From an uncultured Blautia sp. (GTDB taxonomy: Bacteria > Bacillota > Clostridia > Lachnospirales > Lachnospiraceae): DNA of 55,912 bases. The notes below the pieces were generated by a model, which was given only the letters and a program-made list of their open reading frames with translations, made no database searches and was not told the DNA's origin. The position numbers and the translations under genes were made by a program. Within the stretch, counting starts at the first letter, position 1. The number at the start of each line of letters is the position of its first letter. Location of the stretch: the NCBI RefSeq assembly GCF_934371575.1, contig NZ_CAKRNY010000024.1, positions 1 through 55,912 on the forward strand, in the 5' to 3' direction. Positions 1-8,744 of the stretch are shown piece by piece.

Positions 1-142
1 TTTGAATTTTCTGAAAACTTATTTATTTTTCAGTATTTCAGAAGCAATTCCTTGCGACAGCTTGTTTACTATACCACCGCCGCAAGGAGAAGTCAAGCAC
101 TTTTTACAAAAAAGTTTTTTAATTTCTCCAAAAACAAGAAAA

Positions 143-178
143 GCCTGCAATACCACCTGTCCTGGCAGTATCGCAGGC
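143..178 (-). terminator. Rho-independent terminator of nifJ
   Basis: An imperfect hairpin has GCCTGC/GCAGGC outer arms, a mismatch and then ATAC/GTAT. Read on the minus strand it is followed by a T-rich tail (complement of 120-142). It lies about 60 bases after the nifJ stop. Bases 1-142 hold no other supportable gene. Confidence 0.75.
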
Positions 179-240
179 CTACTTTACGCTACGACACGAT
201 AAGCACTATACGCTTATACTATTTATTTATAAGATAAATC

Positions 241-3200
241 TTATTCCTCTGTTCCGTACAGAGTGATCAGCTTCTGCAGATACTCATATCTTGCCTTAGC
301 CTCGGACTGGTTCTTAGCGAACAGTCTTGCAGCCTTCTCAGGATTCTGACGCTGTAAGGAGTTATAACGAACCTCACCGTTTAAGAATTCCTGATAATCT
401 GTCATATCCGGTGCTTTGGAATCAAGGCTGAACTTGCTTCCCTCAGCAGCTGGATTGAAGCGGAAGTTATGCCAGTATCCACACTTAACAGCCAGCTCTT
501 CCTCTGTCTGAGCTTTGGACATACCCTTCTTGATACCATGGTTGATACATGGAGCGTATGCGATGATAAGAGATGGTCCCGGATAAGCCTCAGCCTCTGC
601 AATTGCTTTGATAGCCTGATTGAAGTCAGCTCCCATAGAGATCTGAGCAACATATACATAGCCATAGCTCATTGCGATAGAAGCCATATCTTTCTTCTTA
701 GTTTCTTTTCCGCCTGCAGCAAACTGTGCAATTGCACCTGTAGGTGTAGACTTGGAAGACTGTCCGCCTGTGTTGGAGTAAACCTCTGTATCGAATACCA
801 TAACGTTGATGTCACGTCCACTTGCAAGAACATGATCAACACCACCAAATCCGATATCGTAAGCCCATCCATCACCACCGAAGATCCACTGGGATTTCTT
901 AGCAAGGAAGTCTTTCTGTGTAAGAATGTCTTTAGCCTTGTCACATCCGCAAGCCTCAAGAGCGGCAACTAATTTCTCTGTTGCTGCACCGTTGGTAGCA
1001 CCACATGCGAAAGTATCCAGCCATTCCTGACCAGCAGCTTTAACATCTGCATTGTCACCATTAGCTACAACATCTTCAACTTTTGCTTTCAGACCATCAC
1101 GGATAGCTTTCTGAGCAAGAAGCATACCATAACCAAACTCAGCGTTGTCCTCGAATAAGGAGTTGCCCCATGCAGGACCCTGACCCTTAGCATTTACGGT
1201 ATATGGTGTAGAAGGTGAGGAGTTACCCCAAATAGAGGAACATCCTGTAGCATTTGCAATGTACATTCTGTCACCAAACAGCTGGGTGATCAGTTTTGCG
1301 TAAGGTGTCTCACCACATCCAGCACAAGCTCCTGAGAACTCAAGAAGCGGCTGTTTGAACTGGCTTCCCTTAACAGTTGTCTCTTTAAATTTAGCGATAA
1401 CGTCTTCTTTAACCGGAAGAGTTACACCGTAATCGAAGTATTTCTGCTCTCCCATGTTTGCTTCAAGGTTTTCCATTGCAAGTGCCTTAGCACCTTTCTT
1501 GCCTGGGCAGACGTTAGCACAGGAACCACATCCTGTACAGTCAAGAGCGGATACAGTCATTGTGAACTGATACTCATCTTTCATACCAGTCATTGGTAAT
1601 GTCTTGATTCCCTCTGGAGCATTTGCAGCCTCTTCAGCTGTAAGAGCTACCGGACGGATAACTGCGTGTGGGCAGACATAAGCACATCTGTTACACTGGA
1701 TACAGTTCTCCGGATTCCATACAGGGATATTTACAGCGATACCACGTTTCTCGTATGCAGCAGCACCGGATGGTGTAGTACCATCTACATAATCCTTGAA
1801 TGCAGATACAGGCAGTGTATTACCTTCCTGTGCATTGACCTTAGCCTGGATATTGTTAACGAAATCAATAACTTCCTGACGTCCCTCTGTAGCGTGAGTC
1901 ATGTGAAGTCCTTCGTCAGCAGCATCTTTCCAGCTCTCCGGAACCTGGATCTCAACAACCTGCTTAGCACCAGCATCGATTGCAGCCCAGTTCTTCTGAA
2001 CGATATCGTCACCCTTACGTCCGTAAGTTGCTTTAGCAGCAGCCTTCATCAGATCGATTGCCTGATCCTCCGGAATGATTCCGGTAAGTTTGAAGAATGC
2101 GGACTGAAGGATTGTGTTAATACGTGTTGGTCCCATACCAGTCTCGATACCGATCTTAACACCATCGATAGTGTAGAATTTGATACCGTGGTTAGCAATG
2201 AATGCTTTAACCTGTCCCGGAAGATGTTTCTCAAGACCTTCCATATCCCAAGCACAGTTCAGAAGGAATGTACCGCCGTCAACCAGCTCCTGTACCATGT
2301 TATATTTGTTAACATAGGATGGATTATGGCAAGCTACAAAGTCTGCTTTGTGGATCAGGTATGTGGATTTGATCGGTTTCTTACCAAAACGAAGGTGGGA
2401 CATTGTAACACCACCGGACTTCTTGGAGTCATAATCAAAGTATGCCTGAGCGTACATATCTGTATTGTCACCGATGATCTTGATGGAGTTCTTGTTAGCA
2501 CCTACAGTACCATCAGCACCAAGTCCCCAGAACTTACAGTTTGTTGTTCCCTCTGGAGTAGTTACAAGCGGAGCGCCTGTCTCAAGGGAAAGATTAGTAA
2601 CATCATCAACGATACCAAGAGTGAATTTCTCTTTCTCAGCATTGTCATATACAGCTACGATCTGAGCCGGTGTTGTGTCCTTGGAACCAAGTCCGTAACG
2701 TCCGGAGAAGATCTTAACGCCGTCAAATTTGCTGTTCTTAAGTGCAGCAACAACATCAAGATACAGAGGCTCGCCCTGAGCTCCTGGCTCTTTTGTTCTG
2801 TCAAGAACTGTGATCTGTTTAACTGTCTCAGGAATAGCATCGATAAGAGCCTGTGCACAGAATGGTCTGTAAAGACGAACTTTAACAACACCAACTTTTC
2901 TGCCAGCTGCCATTAAGTAGTCGATTGTCTCCTCGATAGTATCATTTACAGAACCCATAGCTACGATAACGTGCTCTGCGTCTGCTGCTCCATAGTAGTT
3001 GAACAGCTTGTAATCAGTACCGATCTTAGCGTTAACTTTGTCCATGTACTCCTGTACGACTGCCGGAAGAGCATCGTAGTATGAGTTACATGCTTCTCTT
3101 GCCTGGAAGAAGATATCCGGGTTCTGAGCGGAACCTCTCTGACATGGATGGTTAGGATTCAGTGCGTGATCACGGAATGCCTGGATAGCGTCCATATCTG

Positions 3201-3783
3201 CCATATCTTTCAGGTCTTCATAATCCCATGTCTCAATCTTCTGGATCTCGTGAGATGTACGGAATCCATCGAAGAAGTTGATGAACGGAACTTTTCCTTT
3301 GATTGCTGCAAGATGTGCTACCGGAGTAAGGTCCATAACTTCCTGTACGGAAGACTCACACAGCATTGCACAACCAGTCTGACGACAGGCCATAACGTCG
3401 GAATGATCTCCGAAAATGGAAAGTGCGTGGGAAGCAAGTGCACGAGCGGATACGTTGAATACACCCGGAAGCTGCTCACCAGCGATCTTATAAAGGTTCG
3501 GGATCATCAGTAACAGACCCTGGGATGCTGTATAGGTAGTAGTAAGGGCACCAGCTGCAAGAGATCCGTGTACTGCACCAGCAGCACCAGCCTCAGACTG
3601 CATCTCTGTTACCTGTACTTCCTGTCCAAAGATGTTCTTTCTTCCCTGGGTTGCCCACTCGTCTGTAGCCTCAGCCATAACAGATGAAGGGGTGATCGGG
3701 TAAATTGCAGCTACATCAGAAAAAGCGTATGATGCATGAGCGGCTGCATGGTTACCATCCATGGTTTTCATCTTTCTTGCCAT
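241..3783 (-). CDS. nifJ: pyruvate:ferredoxin (flavodoxin) oxidoreductase
   Basis: Single-chain PFOR of 1180 aa, the usual length for the homodimeric bacterial enzyme. It oxidises pyruvate with CoA to acetyl-CoA and CO2 and reduces ferredoxin, the central step of anaerobic sugar fermentation in the cytoplasm. The N-terminal pyruvate-binding half has the YPITPSS motif. Two 4Fe-4S motifs follow near residues 690-750 (CIQCNRCAYVCP and CTGCGSCANVCP). The TPP domain carries CAGCGETPY, the GGDGWAYDIG motif and the NTGGQSSK segment. All expected cysteines are present, so the enzyme should be active. The ATG is preceded by AAGGAGG. It is monocistronic, with its own promoter and terminator. Confidence 0.97.
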   Translation of the reverse strand: MARKMKTMDGNHAAAHASYAFSDVAAIYPITPSSVMAEATDEWATQGRKNIFGQEVQVTEMQSEAGAAGAVHGSLAAGALTTTYTASQGLLLMIPNLYKIAGEQLPGVFNVSARALASHALSIFGDHSDVMACRQTGCAMLCESSVQEVMDLTPVAHLAAIKGKVPFINFFDGFRTSHEIQKIETWDYEDLKDMADMDAIQAFRDHALNPNHPCQRGSAQNPDIFFQAREACNSYYDALPAVVQEYMDKVNAKIGTDYKLFNYYGAADAEHVIVAMGSVNDTIEETIDYLMAAGRKVGVVKVRLYRPFCAQALIDAIPETVKQITVLDRTKEPGAQGEPLYLDVVAALKNSKFDGVKIFSGRYGLGSKDTTPAQIVAVYDNAEKEKFTLGIVDDVTNLSLETGAPLVTTPEGTTNCKFWGLGADGTVGANKNSIKIIGDNTDMYAQAYFDYDSKKSGGVTMSHLRFGKKPIKSTYLIHKADFVACHNPSYVNKYNMVQELVDGGTFLLNCAWDMEGLEKHLPGQVKAFIANHGIKFYTIDGVKIGIETGMGPTRINTILQSAFFKLTGIIPEDQAIDLMKAAAKATYGRKGDDIVQKNWAAIDAGAKQVVEIQVPESWKDAADEGLHMTHATEGRQEVIDFVNNIQAKVNAQEGNTLPVSAFKDYVDGTTPSGAAAYEKRGIAVNIPVWNPENCIQCNRCAYVCPHAVIRPVALTAEEAANAPEGIKTLPMTGMKDEYQFTMTVSALDCTGCGSCANVCPGKKGAKALAMENLEANMGEQKYFDYGVTLPVKEDVIAKFKETTVKGSQFKQPLLEFSGACAGCGETPYAKLITQLFGDRMYIANATGCSSIWGNSSPSTPYTVNAKGQGPAWGNSLFEDNAEFGYGMLLAQKAIRDGLKAKVEDVVANGDNADVKAAGQEWLDTFACGATNGAATEKLVAALEACGCDKAKDILTQKDFLAKKSQWIFGGDGWAYDIGFGGVDHVLASGRDINVMVFDTEVYSNTGGQSSKSTPTGAIAQFAAGGKETKKKDMASIAMSYGYVYVAQISMGADFNQAIKAIAEAEAYPGPSLIIAYAPCINHGIKKGMSKAQTEEELAVKCGYWHNFRFNPAAEGSKFSLDSKAPDMTDYQEFLNGEVRYNSLQRQNPEKAARLFAKNQSEAKARYEYLQKLITLYGTEE

Positions 3784-3826
3784 AGTTTGTTTTTCCTCCT
3801 TAAAGGTATGATGAAAATAATATTTC

Positions 3827-3843
3827 TAGACACCATGTGTCTA
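3827..3843. promoter_or_regulatory. candidate operator in the nifJ leader
   Basis: A perfect inverted repeat, TAGACAC-3 nt-GTGTCTA, lies just downstream of the predicted nifJ transcription start, where a bound repressor would block transcription. The binding protein is unknown. The neighbouring Rrf2 regulator is a candidate by position only. Confidence 0.45.
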
Positions 3844-3857
3844 AAAGTCCATATGAC

Positions 3858-3886
3858 ATTATAGCATAATCTTCCAATGATGTCCA
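3858..3886 (-). promoter_or_regulatory. nifJ promoter
   Basis: On the minus strand TGGACA and TATAAT are separated by exactly 17 bases, with an extended TGC before the -10. Only one base deviates from the SigA consensus, as suits a highly expressed central enzyme. A direct repeat (ACAAAGTCCC twice, 3911-3933) lies upstream. Confidence 0.75.
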
Positions 3887-3962
3887 TTTTGATTTTTGTA
3901 TATTATTACATACAAAGTCCCATACAAAGTCCCAGTCAAATTTTATTGCCTGACGTAAAAAA

Positions 3963-3999
3963 GACCGACCAGAAACTCCATTCAGAAGCCTGATCGGTC
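3963..3999 (-). terminator. terminator of the Rrf2 regulator gene
   Basis: A GACCGA/TCGGTC stem extended by CAG/CTG is followed on the minus strand by six T. It separates the regulator gene from nifJ. Confidence 0.75.
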
Positions 4000-4042
4000 C
4001 CACTTCTTATACTTTTTAAATCCGCAGAAAAAAATTACTCTG

Positions 4043-4456
4043 TCATTCCTCCGGCATAAGAACTTCCTGAAGGTTCTTTCTCTTCAGCATCTTCCAGACA
4101 CTCTGCTGAATCTCCATAAGCTCTCTATGCATATAACATGGAAGATGATCCCCTTTTCCATCGGTAGGACATTCATAACCGGATGCCATACATTCGATAA
4201 TGAACATATCCGGATCAATGGAACTGTACACATCAAATAAAGTCAGCTCACTAAGCGGTTTATTCATGGCATATCCACCATGCACACCGCGATATCCTTT
4301 TACAATACCGGCTTTCTGAAGTTTCTTAAGGATCTTATAGGCAAAGGGAGCGGTAATGGATTCCTTTTCGCAAATTTCATTAACGCTAAGGCGAGTTTCC
4401 CCTGACAGTGCCCGAAGTACTCTTGCTGCGTAATCGCACTCTCTTGTAATAAACAT
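4043..4456 (-). CDS. Rrf2-family transcriptional regulator, probable Fe-S type
   Basis: Winged-helix Rrf2 regulator, 137 aa from the start chosen here. It opens with the family hallmark (I)TRECDYAARVLRAL and has the HGGY wing. After the DNA-binding part come Cys89, Cys96, Cys107 and His110. The C-x2-H ending matches the cluster-ligating arrangement of IscR, although the first two spacings differ, so an Fe-S or redox sensor is likely. GTAAGGAGA sits upstream of the ATG at 4456. An ATG at 4483 would add nine residues but has no close Shine-Dalgarno. Its target is unknown; nifJ next door is plausible. Confidence 0.85.
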   Translation of the reverse strand: MFITRECDYAARVLRALSGETRLSVNEICEKESITAPFAYKILKKLQKAGIVKGYRGVHGGYAMNKPLSELTLFDVYSSIDPDMFIIECMASGYECPTDGKGDHLPCYMHRELMEIQQSVWKMLKRKNLQEVLMPEE

Positions 4457-4541
4457 ATCTGTATCTATCTCCTTACTGGACATAAAATCATAATAATATC
4501 TCTTCTGTCCCTTATATGTTCTGCCCTCCCTAAGCCATTAA

Positions 4542-4570
4542 ATTATAACAATTTTATAATCATGTTTCAA
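4542..4570 (-). promoter_or_regulatory. promoter of the Rrf2 regulator gene
   Basis: TTGAAA, a 17-base spacer and TATAAT are seen on the minus strand, about 60-90 bases upstream of the gene. Confidence 0.6.
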
Positions 4571-4598
4571 TAGTATTTTAAATTATTTTATATTTTTT

Positions 4599-5132
4599 TC
4601 ATATTTTCTTTGAATTATTGTCAATTTTCAGACATTCTTTTATTTCAAGACAAATTTCTTTTGCACTACGCCCGTCTGTTTTCACGATAAAATCAGCCGC
4701 AGCTTCATACTTTGGTTTTCTCTCTTCCATTAATCTGCCTATATATTCCGGATTCATATTTTCTTCAAGTAGCGGACGATTATGGCTGTTTCTCACCCTC
4801 TGATAAACTGTCTGAGGCTCTGCTGTAAGAAGTACAATTGTTCCATTCTTTTTCATCTCATCTACATTACACTGACGCATAACTGTACCACCGCCGCAAG
4901 ATACCACAATATTGTCCATAGCGGATATTTTTTTTACAAGATCTGTCTCCAGGTTTCTAAAATATTCTTCTCCTTTTTTCGCAAAAATATCAGAAATACT
5001 CATTCCCTGTTCTCTGACAATCTGCTCATCCATCTCAATTTTTTCAAGGCCGCAGATTTCATGCAGGCAATTTAAAATTGTACTCTTTCCTGTTCCCATA
5101 AAACCTGTCAAATAGATCTGTGTTTTCGGCAT
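4599..5132 (-). CDS. aroK: shikimate kinase
   Basis: Shikimate kinase, 177 aa, phosphorylates shikimate at O3 with ATP in the chorismate pathway for aromatic amino acids. The P-loop GFMGTGKST is at residues 10-18, followed by an acidic Mg-binding region (EMDEQI), the RNLE arginine that contacts shikimate, the CGGGTV motif and the RPLL lid arginine. Length and motif order are normal for the family. The start has a good AGGAGGAAAG ribosome binding site. It stands alone, not in an aro operon. Confidence 0.93.
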   Translation of the reverse strand: MPKTQIYLTGFMGTGKSTILNCLHEICGLEKIEMDEQIVREQGMSISDIFAKKGEEYFRNLETDLVKKISAMDNIVVSCGGGTVMRQCNVDEMKKNGTIVLLTAEPQTVYQRVRNSHNRPLLEENMNPEYIGRLMEERKPKYEAAADFIVKTDGRSAKEICLEIKECLKIDNNSKKI

Positions 5133-5337
5133 AATCTTTCCTCCTGTCAGATATCTGAATTATGTCCTTTCACATTCTTTTCAGAATAACACTTTTCTCC
5201 CCAGATATCGTATTTTGCAATTATAACAGCGGTATTTTTCTTTGTAAAGTACAAGGTTTTAATATTTTGTCTTCATTCTGCATGTTTATGCTGTAAAACT
5301 GCCAAAAAACCCGAAATAATTGTTGCATATTTGCCAG

Positions 5338-5366
5338 TTTACGATAAAATAAAAATCGGCTATACT
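5338..5366 (+). promoter_or_regulatory. promoter of the ABC-F gene
   Basis: TTTACG, a 17-base spacer and TATACT lie about 50 bases before the ABC-F start. The rest of 5133-5417 is AT-rich and shows no further element I can support. Confidence 0.5.
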
Positions 5367-5417
5367 AATAATCATATGTGTATTCATAAGGATGATGTAT
5401 TTAATTAGGAGGAAAAT

Positions 5418-7058
5418 ATGATTTCAGCAAACAATATTACTTTGCGAGTTGGAAAGAAAGCTCTTTTCGAAGATGTTAATATCAAATTTACAGAAGGGAA
5501 CTGTTATGGTCTGATCGGTGCTAATGGCGCTGGAAAATCTACTTTTCTTAAGATTCTTTCCGGTCAGCTTGAGCCTACCAAGGGTGACATTGTAATCACC
5601 CCAGGACAGCGTCTTTCTTTCTTGCAGCAGGATCACTTTAAATATGATGCTTATACAGTTCTTGACACTGTTATCATGGGCAATCTTCGTCTCTATGAGA
5701 TTATGAAGGAAAAAGAAGCCATTTATGCGAAAGAAGATTTCACAGACGAAGACGGTATCCGTGCCAGTGAACTGGAAGGTGAATTTGCAGAGATGAACGG
5801 ATGGGAAGCAGAGTCTGACGCTGCCACCCTTCTCAATGGTCTTGGAATCGATACTGAATTCCATTATGCACAGATGGCTGACCTTACAGGTAGTATGAAG
5901 GTCAAAGTTCTTCTTGCACAGGCTCTTTTTGGAAACCCGGACATTCTGCTTCTTGACGAGCCTACCAACCACCTGGATCTTCCGGCTATTGAATGGCTTG
6001 AGGAATTCCTGATTAACTTTGATAATACTGTTATTGTAGTATCACATGACCGTTACTTCCTGAATAAGGTATGTACACAGACTGCCGATATTGATTACGG
6101 AAAGATTCAGCTTTATGCAGGTAACTACGATTTCTGGTATGAATCCAGCCAGCTTCTGATCAAACAGATGAAAGAAGCCAACAAGAAAAAAGAAGAAAAG
6201 ATCAAAGAATTACAGGAATTCATTTCCCGTTTCAGTGCAAATGCTTCCAAATCCAAACAGGCTACTTCCCGTAAAAGAGCTCTTGAGAAAATTCAGCTGG
6301 ATGACATGCGTCCTTCCAGCCGTAAATATCCATACATCGATTTCCGTCCGAATCGTGAAATTGGAAATGAAGTTCTTATGGTCGAGAATCTTTCCAAGAC
6401 AATTGACGGTGTAAAGGTACTGGATAACATTTCTTTCACGCTCGGACGTGAAGACAAGGTTGCTTTTGTCGGCGCTAACGAACAGGCTATTACCACTTTC
6501 TTCAAAATCATCACTGGCGAAATGGAACCAGACGAAGGAAATTATAAGTGGGGAATCACAACCACTCAGGCTTATTTTCCAAAAGACAATACCAACGAAT
6601 TCGACAACGACCTTACCATTACAGACTGGCTTACACAGTACTCCGAAATCAAAGATGCAACTTATGTACGTGGTTTCCTTGGCCGTATGCTTTTCCCTGG
6701 CGAAGACGGTGTAAAACGTGTCCGTGTTCTTTCCGGTGGTGAAAAAGTACGTTGTCTTCTTTCCAAAATGATGATTTCCGGTGCCAATATTCTGATTCTG
6801 GATGAGCCTACCAACCATTTGGATATGGAATCCATCACAGCGCTGAACAATGGTTTGATCAAATTCCCGGGAGTTATTCTTTTCACCTCTCATGATCATC
6901 AGTTTGTTCAGACAACCGCAAACCGTATTATGGAAATTCTTCCAAACGGTACTATGATTGATAAAATCACAACATATGACGAATATCTTGCAAGCGATGA
7001 GATGGCTAAAAAGCGCCATGTATTCCAGATTACAGAGGAAGACGCACAGGATAACTAA
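5418..7058 (+). CDS. ABC-F family ATP-binding protein
   Basis: Soluble protein of 546 aa with two tandem ATPase domains and no membrane segment, the layout of ribosome-associated ABC-F proteins (YbiT-like). NBD1 has an intact Walker A (GANGAGKST, residues 34-42) but a degenerate signature (LTGSMK). NBD2 has a degenerate Walker A (GANEQAITT, about 352-360) but an intact signature (LSGGEK). Both carry LDEPTNHLD. Because sites form between opposite domains, one composite site is canonical and the other has lost both halves. A charged linker joins the domains. The start has AGGAGG. It could tune translation or give antibiotic protection; I cannot decide which. Confidence 0.9.
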   Translation: MISANNITLRVGKKALFEDVNIKFTEGNCYGLIGANGAGKSTFLKILSGQLEPTKGDIVITPGQRLSFLQQDHFKYDAYTVLDTVIMGNLRLYEIMKEKEAIYAKEDFTDEDGIRASELEGEFAEMNGWEAESDAATLLNGLGIDTEFHYAQMADLTGSMKVKVLLAQALFGNPDILLLDEPTNHLDLPAIEWLEEFLINFDNTVIVVSHDRYFLNKVCTQTADIDYGKIQLYAGNYDFWYESSQLLIKQMKEANKKKEEKIKELQEFISRFSANASKSKQATSRKRALEKIQLDDMRPSSRKYPYIDFRPNREIGNEVLMVENLSKTIDGVKVLDNISFTLGREDKVAFVGANEQAITTFFKIITGEMEPDEGNYKWGITTTQAYFPKDNTNEFDNDLTITDWLTQYSEIKDATYVRGFLGRMLFPGEDGVKRVRVLSGGEKVRCLLSKMMISGANILILDEPTNHLDMESITALNNGLIKFPGVILFTSHDHQFVQTTANRIMEILPNGTMIDKITTYDEYLASDEMAKKRHVFQITEEDAQDN

Positions 7059-7075
7059 TATTTAATATTTCCAAC

Positions 7076-7118
7076 AAAACAGGAGGACGATTCTGGTTCG
7101 GAATCGCCCTCCTGTTTT
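7076..7118 (+). terminator. terminator of the ABC-F gene, probably bidirectional
   Basis: A long hairpin has arms AAAACAGGAGG/CCTCCTGTTTT continued, after one mismatch, by CGATTC/GAATCG. It sits between the convergent ABC-F gene and the secreted-protein gene at 7179. Confidence 0.85.
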
Positions 7119-7178
7119 ATTCTCGATTTCAGTTTGCGTAGCTTCTGTCGCCTACCATACTATATATATTTCCTATAT

Positions 7179-8000
7179 TTATTTAATATAGCTCCATCCA
7201 CCCTCTACGCTGAGGTAGTCTGACGGATAATAATATACAGCACTTCCTTTCACAGTTGCCATTTCACCTGTGTAAGCTGTTCCCTTAGAGTTTGCCGGAA
7301 CAAGGAATGAATAATATCTTGTTTTTCCATATGTGGAAGAATACGAACGCTTCTTGTTTAAGGTTCGTTTTCCACCTGCATATCTTCTAAGTAAAACATA
7401 ATTACTCTTGAAATCATACTTCTCATAAGAACTCTTAGTCAGTGTTCTCTTAATAGATGTACCACTCTTCGCACCAATAACCAGCGGTAAAGTTGTGATA
7501 TTGCCGCTTCTTCTTTTCAGTCTGACTTTTCTGCCCTTTTTAACTTTGAATGCTTTTAACGGGCTATGATTCGCCATGACACTTTTCTTAATTTGGGCTT
7601 TGGCATTTCTTGATGTAATCGTCACGCGCACATCGACAGGTCCTGAAACAGCTTTCACACAGGCGATAATTCCTCTGTTTGCTGTCTTATTTGCCTTAAA
7701 ATAGGTGGTATTGACAATGTTTCCGGAATCCTTGCGGCAATTCTTAAGTGCCAGTGCCTCTCCGCCATAAGCATATACTACATCATATCTGTTTCCTGAT
7801 GACTTCGGTGTTATACGAAGAATGTATTTGCTGATAGCATTTCTACTGATGTTCTCATTCACAATATGAACACACTGTCCTTTATTCACCGTTGTCGTAA
7901 AGGATCTGGTAGCTGCAGATACAGGCATAGCGCACATCACTGTGATAGCTGCTATTACAAAGCCCAGCAGCAATTTTCTTAATCTCTTTCCTTCTTTCAT
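7179..8000 (-). CDS. secreted basic protein of unknown function
   Basis: Protein of 273 aa with a clear signal peptide: a basic start (MKEGKRLRKLL), a hydrophobic core and a probable cleavage after VSA-A near residue 29. The mature part is very rich in Lys, Arg, Ser, Thr and Tyr, looks beta-rich, and has no motif I recognise. It probably acts at the cell surface or outside. The start follows AAGGAGG. It is a single gene between the ABC-F gene and ybaK. I make no functional call. Confidence 0.75.
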   Translation of the reverse strand: MKEGKRLRKLLLGFVIAAITVMCAMPVSAATRSFTTTVNKGQCVHIVNENISRNAISKYILRITPKSSGNRYDVVYAYGGEALALKNCRKDSGNIVNTTYFKANKTANRGIIACVKAVSGPVDVRVTITSRNAKAQIKKSVMANHSPLKAFKVKKGRKVRLKRRSGNITTLPLVIGAKSGTSIKRTLTKSSYEKYDFKSNYVLLRRYAGGKRTLNKKRSYSSTYGKTRYYSFLVPANSKGTAYTGEMATVKGSAVYYYPSDYLSVEGGWSYIK

Positions 8001-8114
8001 AAATCCTCCTTACCGCCCATACAGGACTTTTTTATTTTACGCTTACAGGTGAAAGTTTTATATATACATATTATAGCATATGCCTCTTTACCCTTTGTAA
8101 CGCGTATTTACTTA

Positions 8115-8600
8115 TTATGGTTCCTCGGCTGTAATCTCTGCAAGCTTCCCGTTTGTCACCTCCAGAAGATCCCTTACCGGAACTTTTAAAGTTAATCCAA
8201 TTCTGCCTCCGCTCACATAGATTTCCCGAAAATTCTCAGCAGAAGTATCAAAAACTGTTGGAAATGGTTTCTTCATTCCAATCGGACTGCAGCCGCCACG
8301 AATATACCCCGTGATTTTCGTGATATCCTTCACATGAATCATATCCACTGCTTTCTCTCCCACTGCTTTAGCAGCCGCTTTTCGATCCACTTCTTTCTCA
8401 ATAGGAACCACAAAAACGTAATAACCACCGCTTTTTCCTTCCATCACCAACGTTTTAAAGGACTGTTCATATGGCGCCCCTGTAATATCAGCACAGTGAA
8501 TTCCATCAATGAATTCATCACATTCATAAACCAGAGTTTCGTATTTCACTTTCTGTCTGTCAAGCATTCTCATTGCATTTGTCTTTGCTTCTTTTGCCAT
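8115..8600 (-). CDS. ybaK: Cys-tRNA(Pro)/aminoacyl-tRNA deacylase, YbaK type
   Basis: YbaK/EbsC-type trans-editing protein of 161 aa. It hydrolyses Cys mischarged on tRNA-Pro and so protects translation fidelity. The family pattern is present: a central FKTLV segment with the conserved lysine near residue 49, the VPIEKEVDRKAAAKAVG stretch and the GYIRGGCSPIGMKKPFP signature. AGGAGG precedes the ATG. It appears monocistronic. The symbol reflects the family; the exact tRNA substrate is inferred. Confidence 0.9.
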   Translation of the reverse strand: MAKEAKTNAMRMLDRQKVKYETLVYECDEFIDGIHCADITGAPYEQSFKTLVMEGKSGGYYVFVVPIEKEVDRKAAAKAVGEKAVDMIHVKDITKITGYIRGGCSPIGMKKPFPTVFDTSAENFREIYVSGGRIGLTLKVPVRDLLEVTNGKLAEITAEEP

Positions 8601-8687
8601 TTTGGGTCAACCTCCTGTAATGTATCGGCATAGTAAAGTTTTACCATAGAATTTCGTTTTCGTCAATGGAATCCGGATGATGTAACA

Positions 8688-8721
8688 AAAGTGCCGTAAA
8701 CCCTTGAGTTTACGGCACTTT
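8688..8721 (-). terminator. terminator of the GGGtGRT operon, probably bidirectional
   Basis: A perfect 14-bp stem (arm AAAGTGCCGTAAAC) with a six-base loop lies 24 bases after the GGGtGRT stop and is followed on the minus strand by TTTT. Confidence 0.85.
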
Positions 8722-8744
8722 CAACGCTTTTACAAATTATATAA

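Noticed and set aside
1666..2916. A 416-codon open frame on the plus strand antisense to nifJ
   Set aside because: Its sequence is Cys/Ser/Leu-rich without domains, and it is fully explained by codon use of nifJ on the other strand; no ribosome site.
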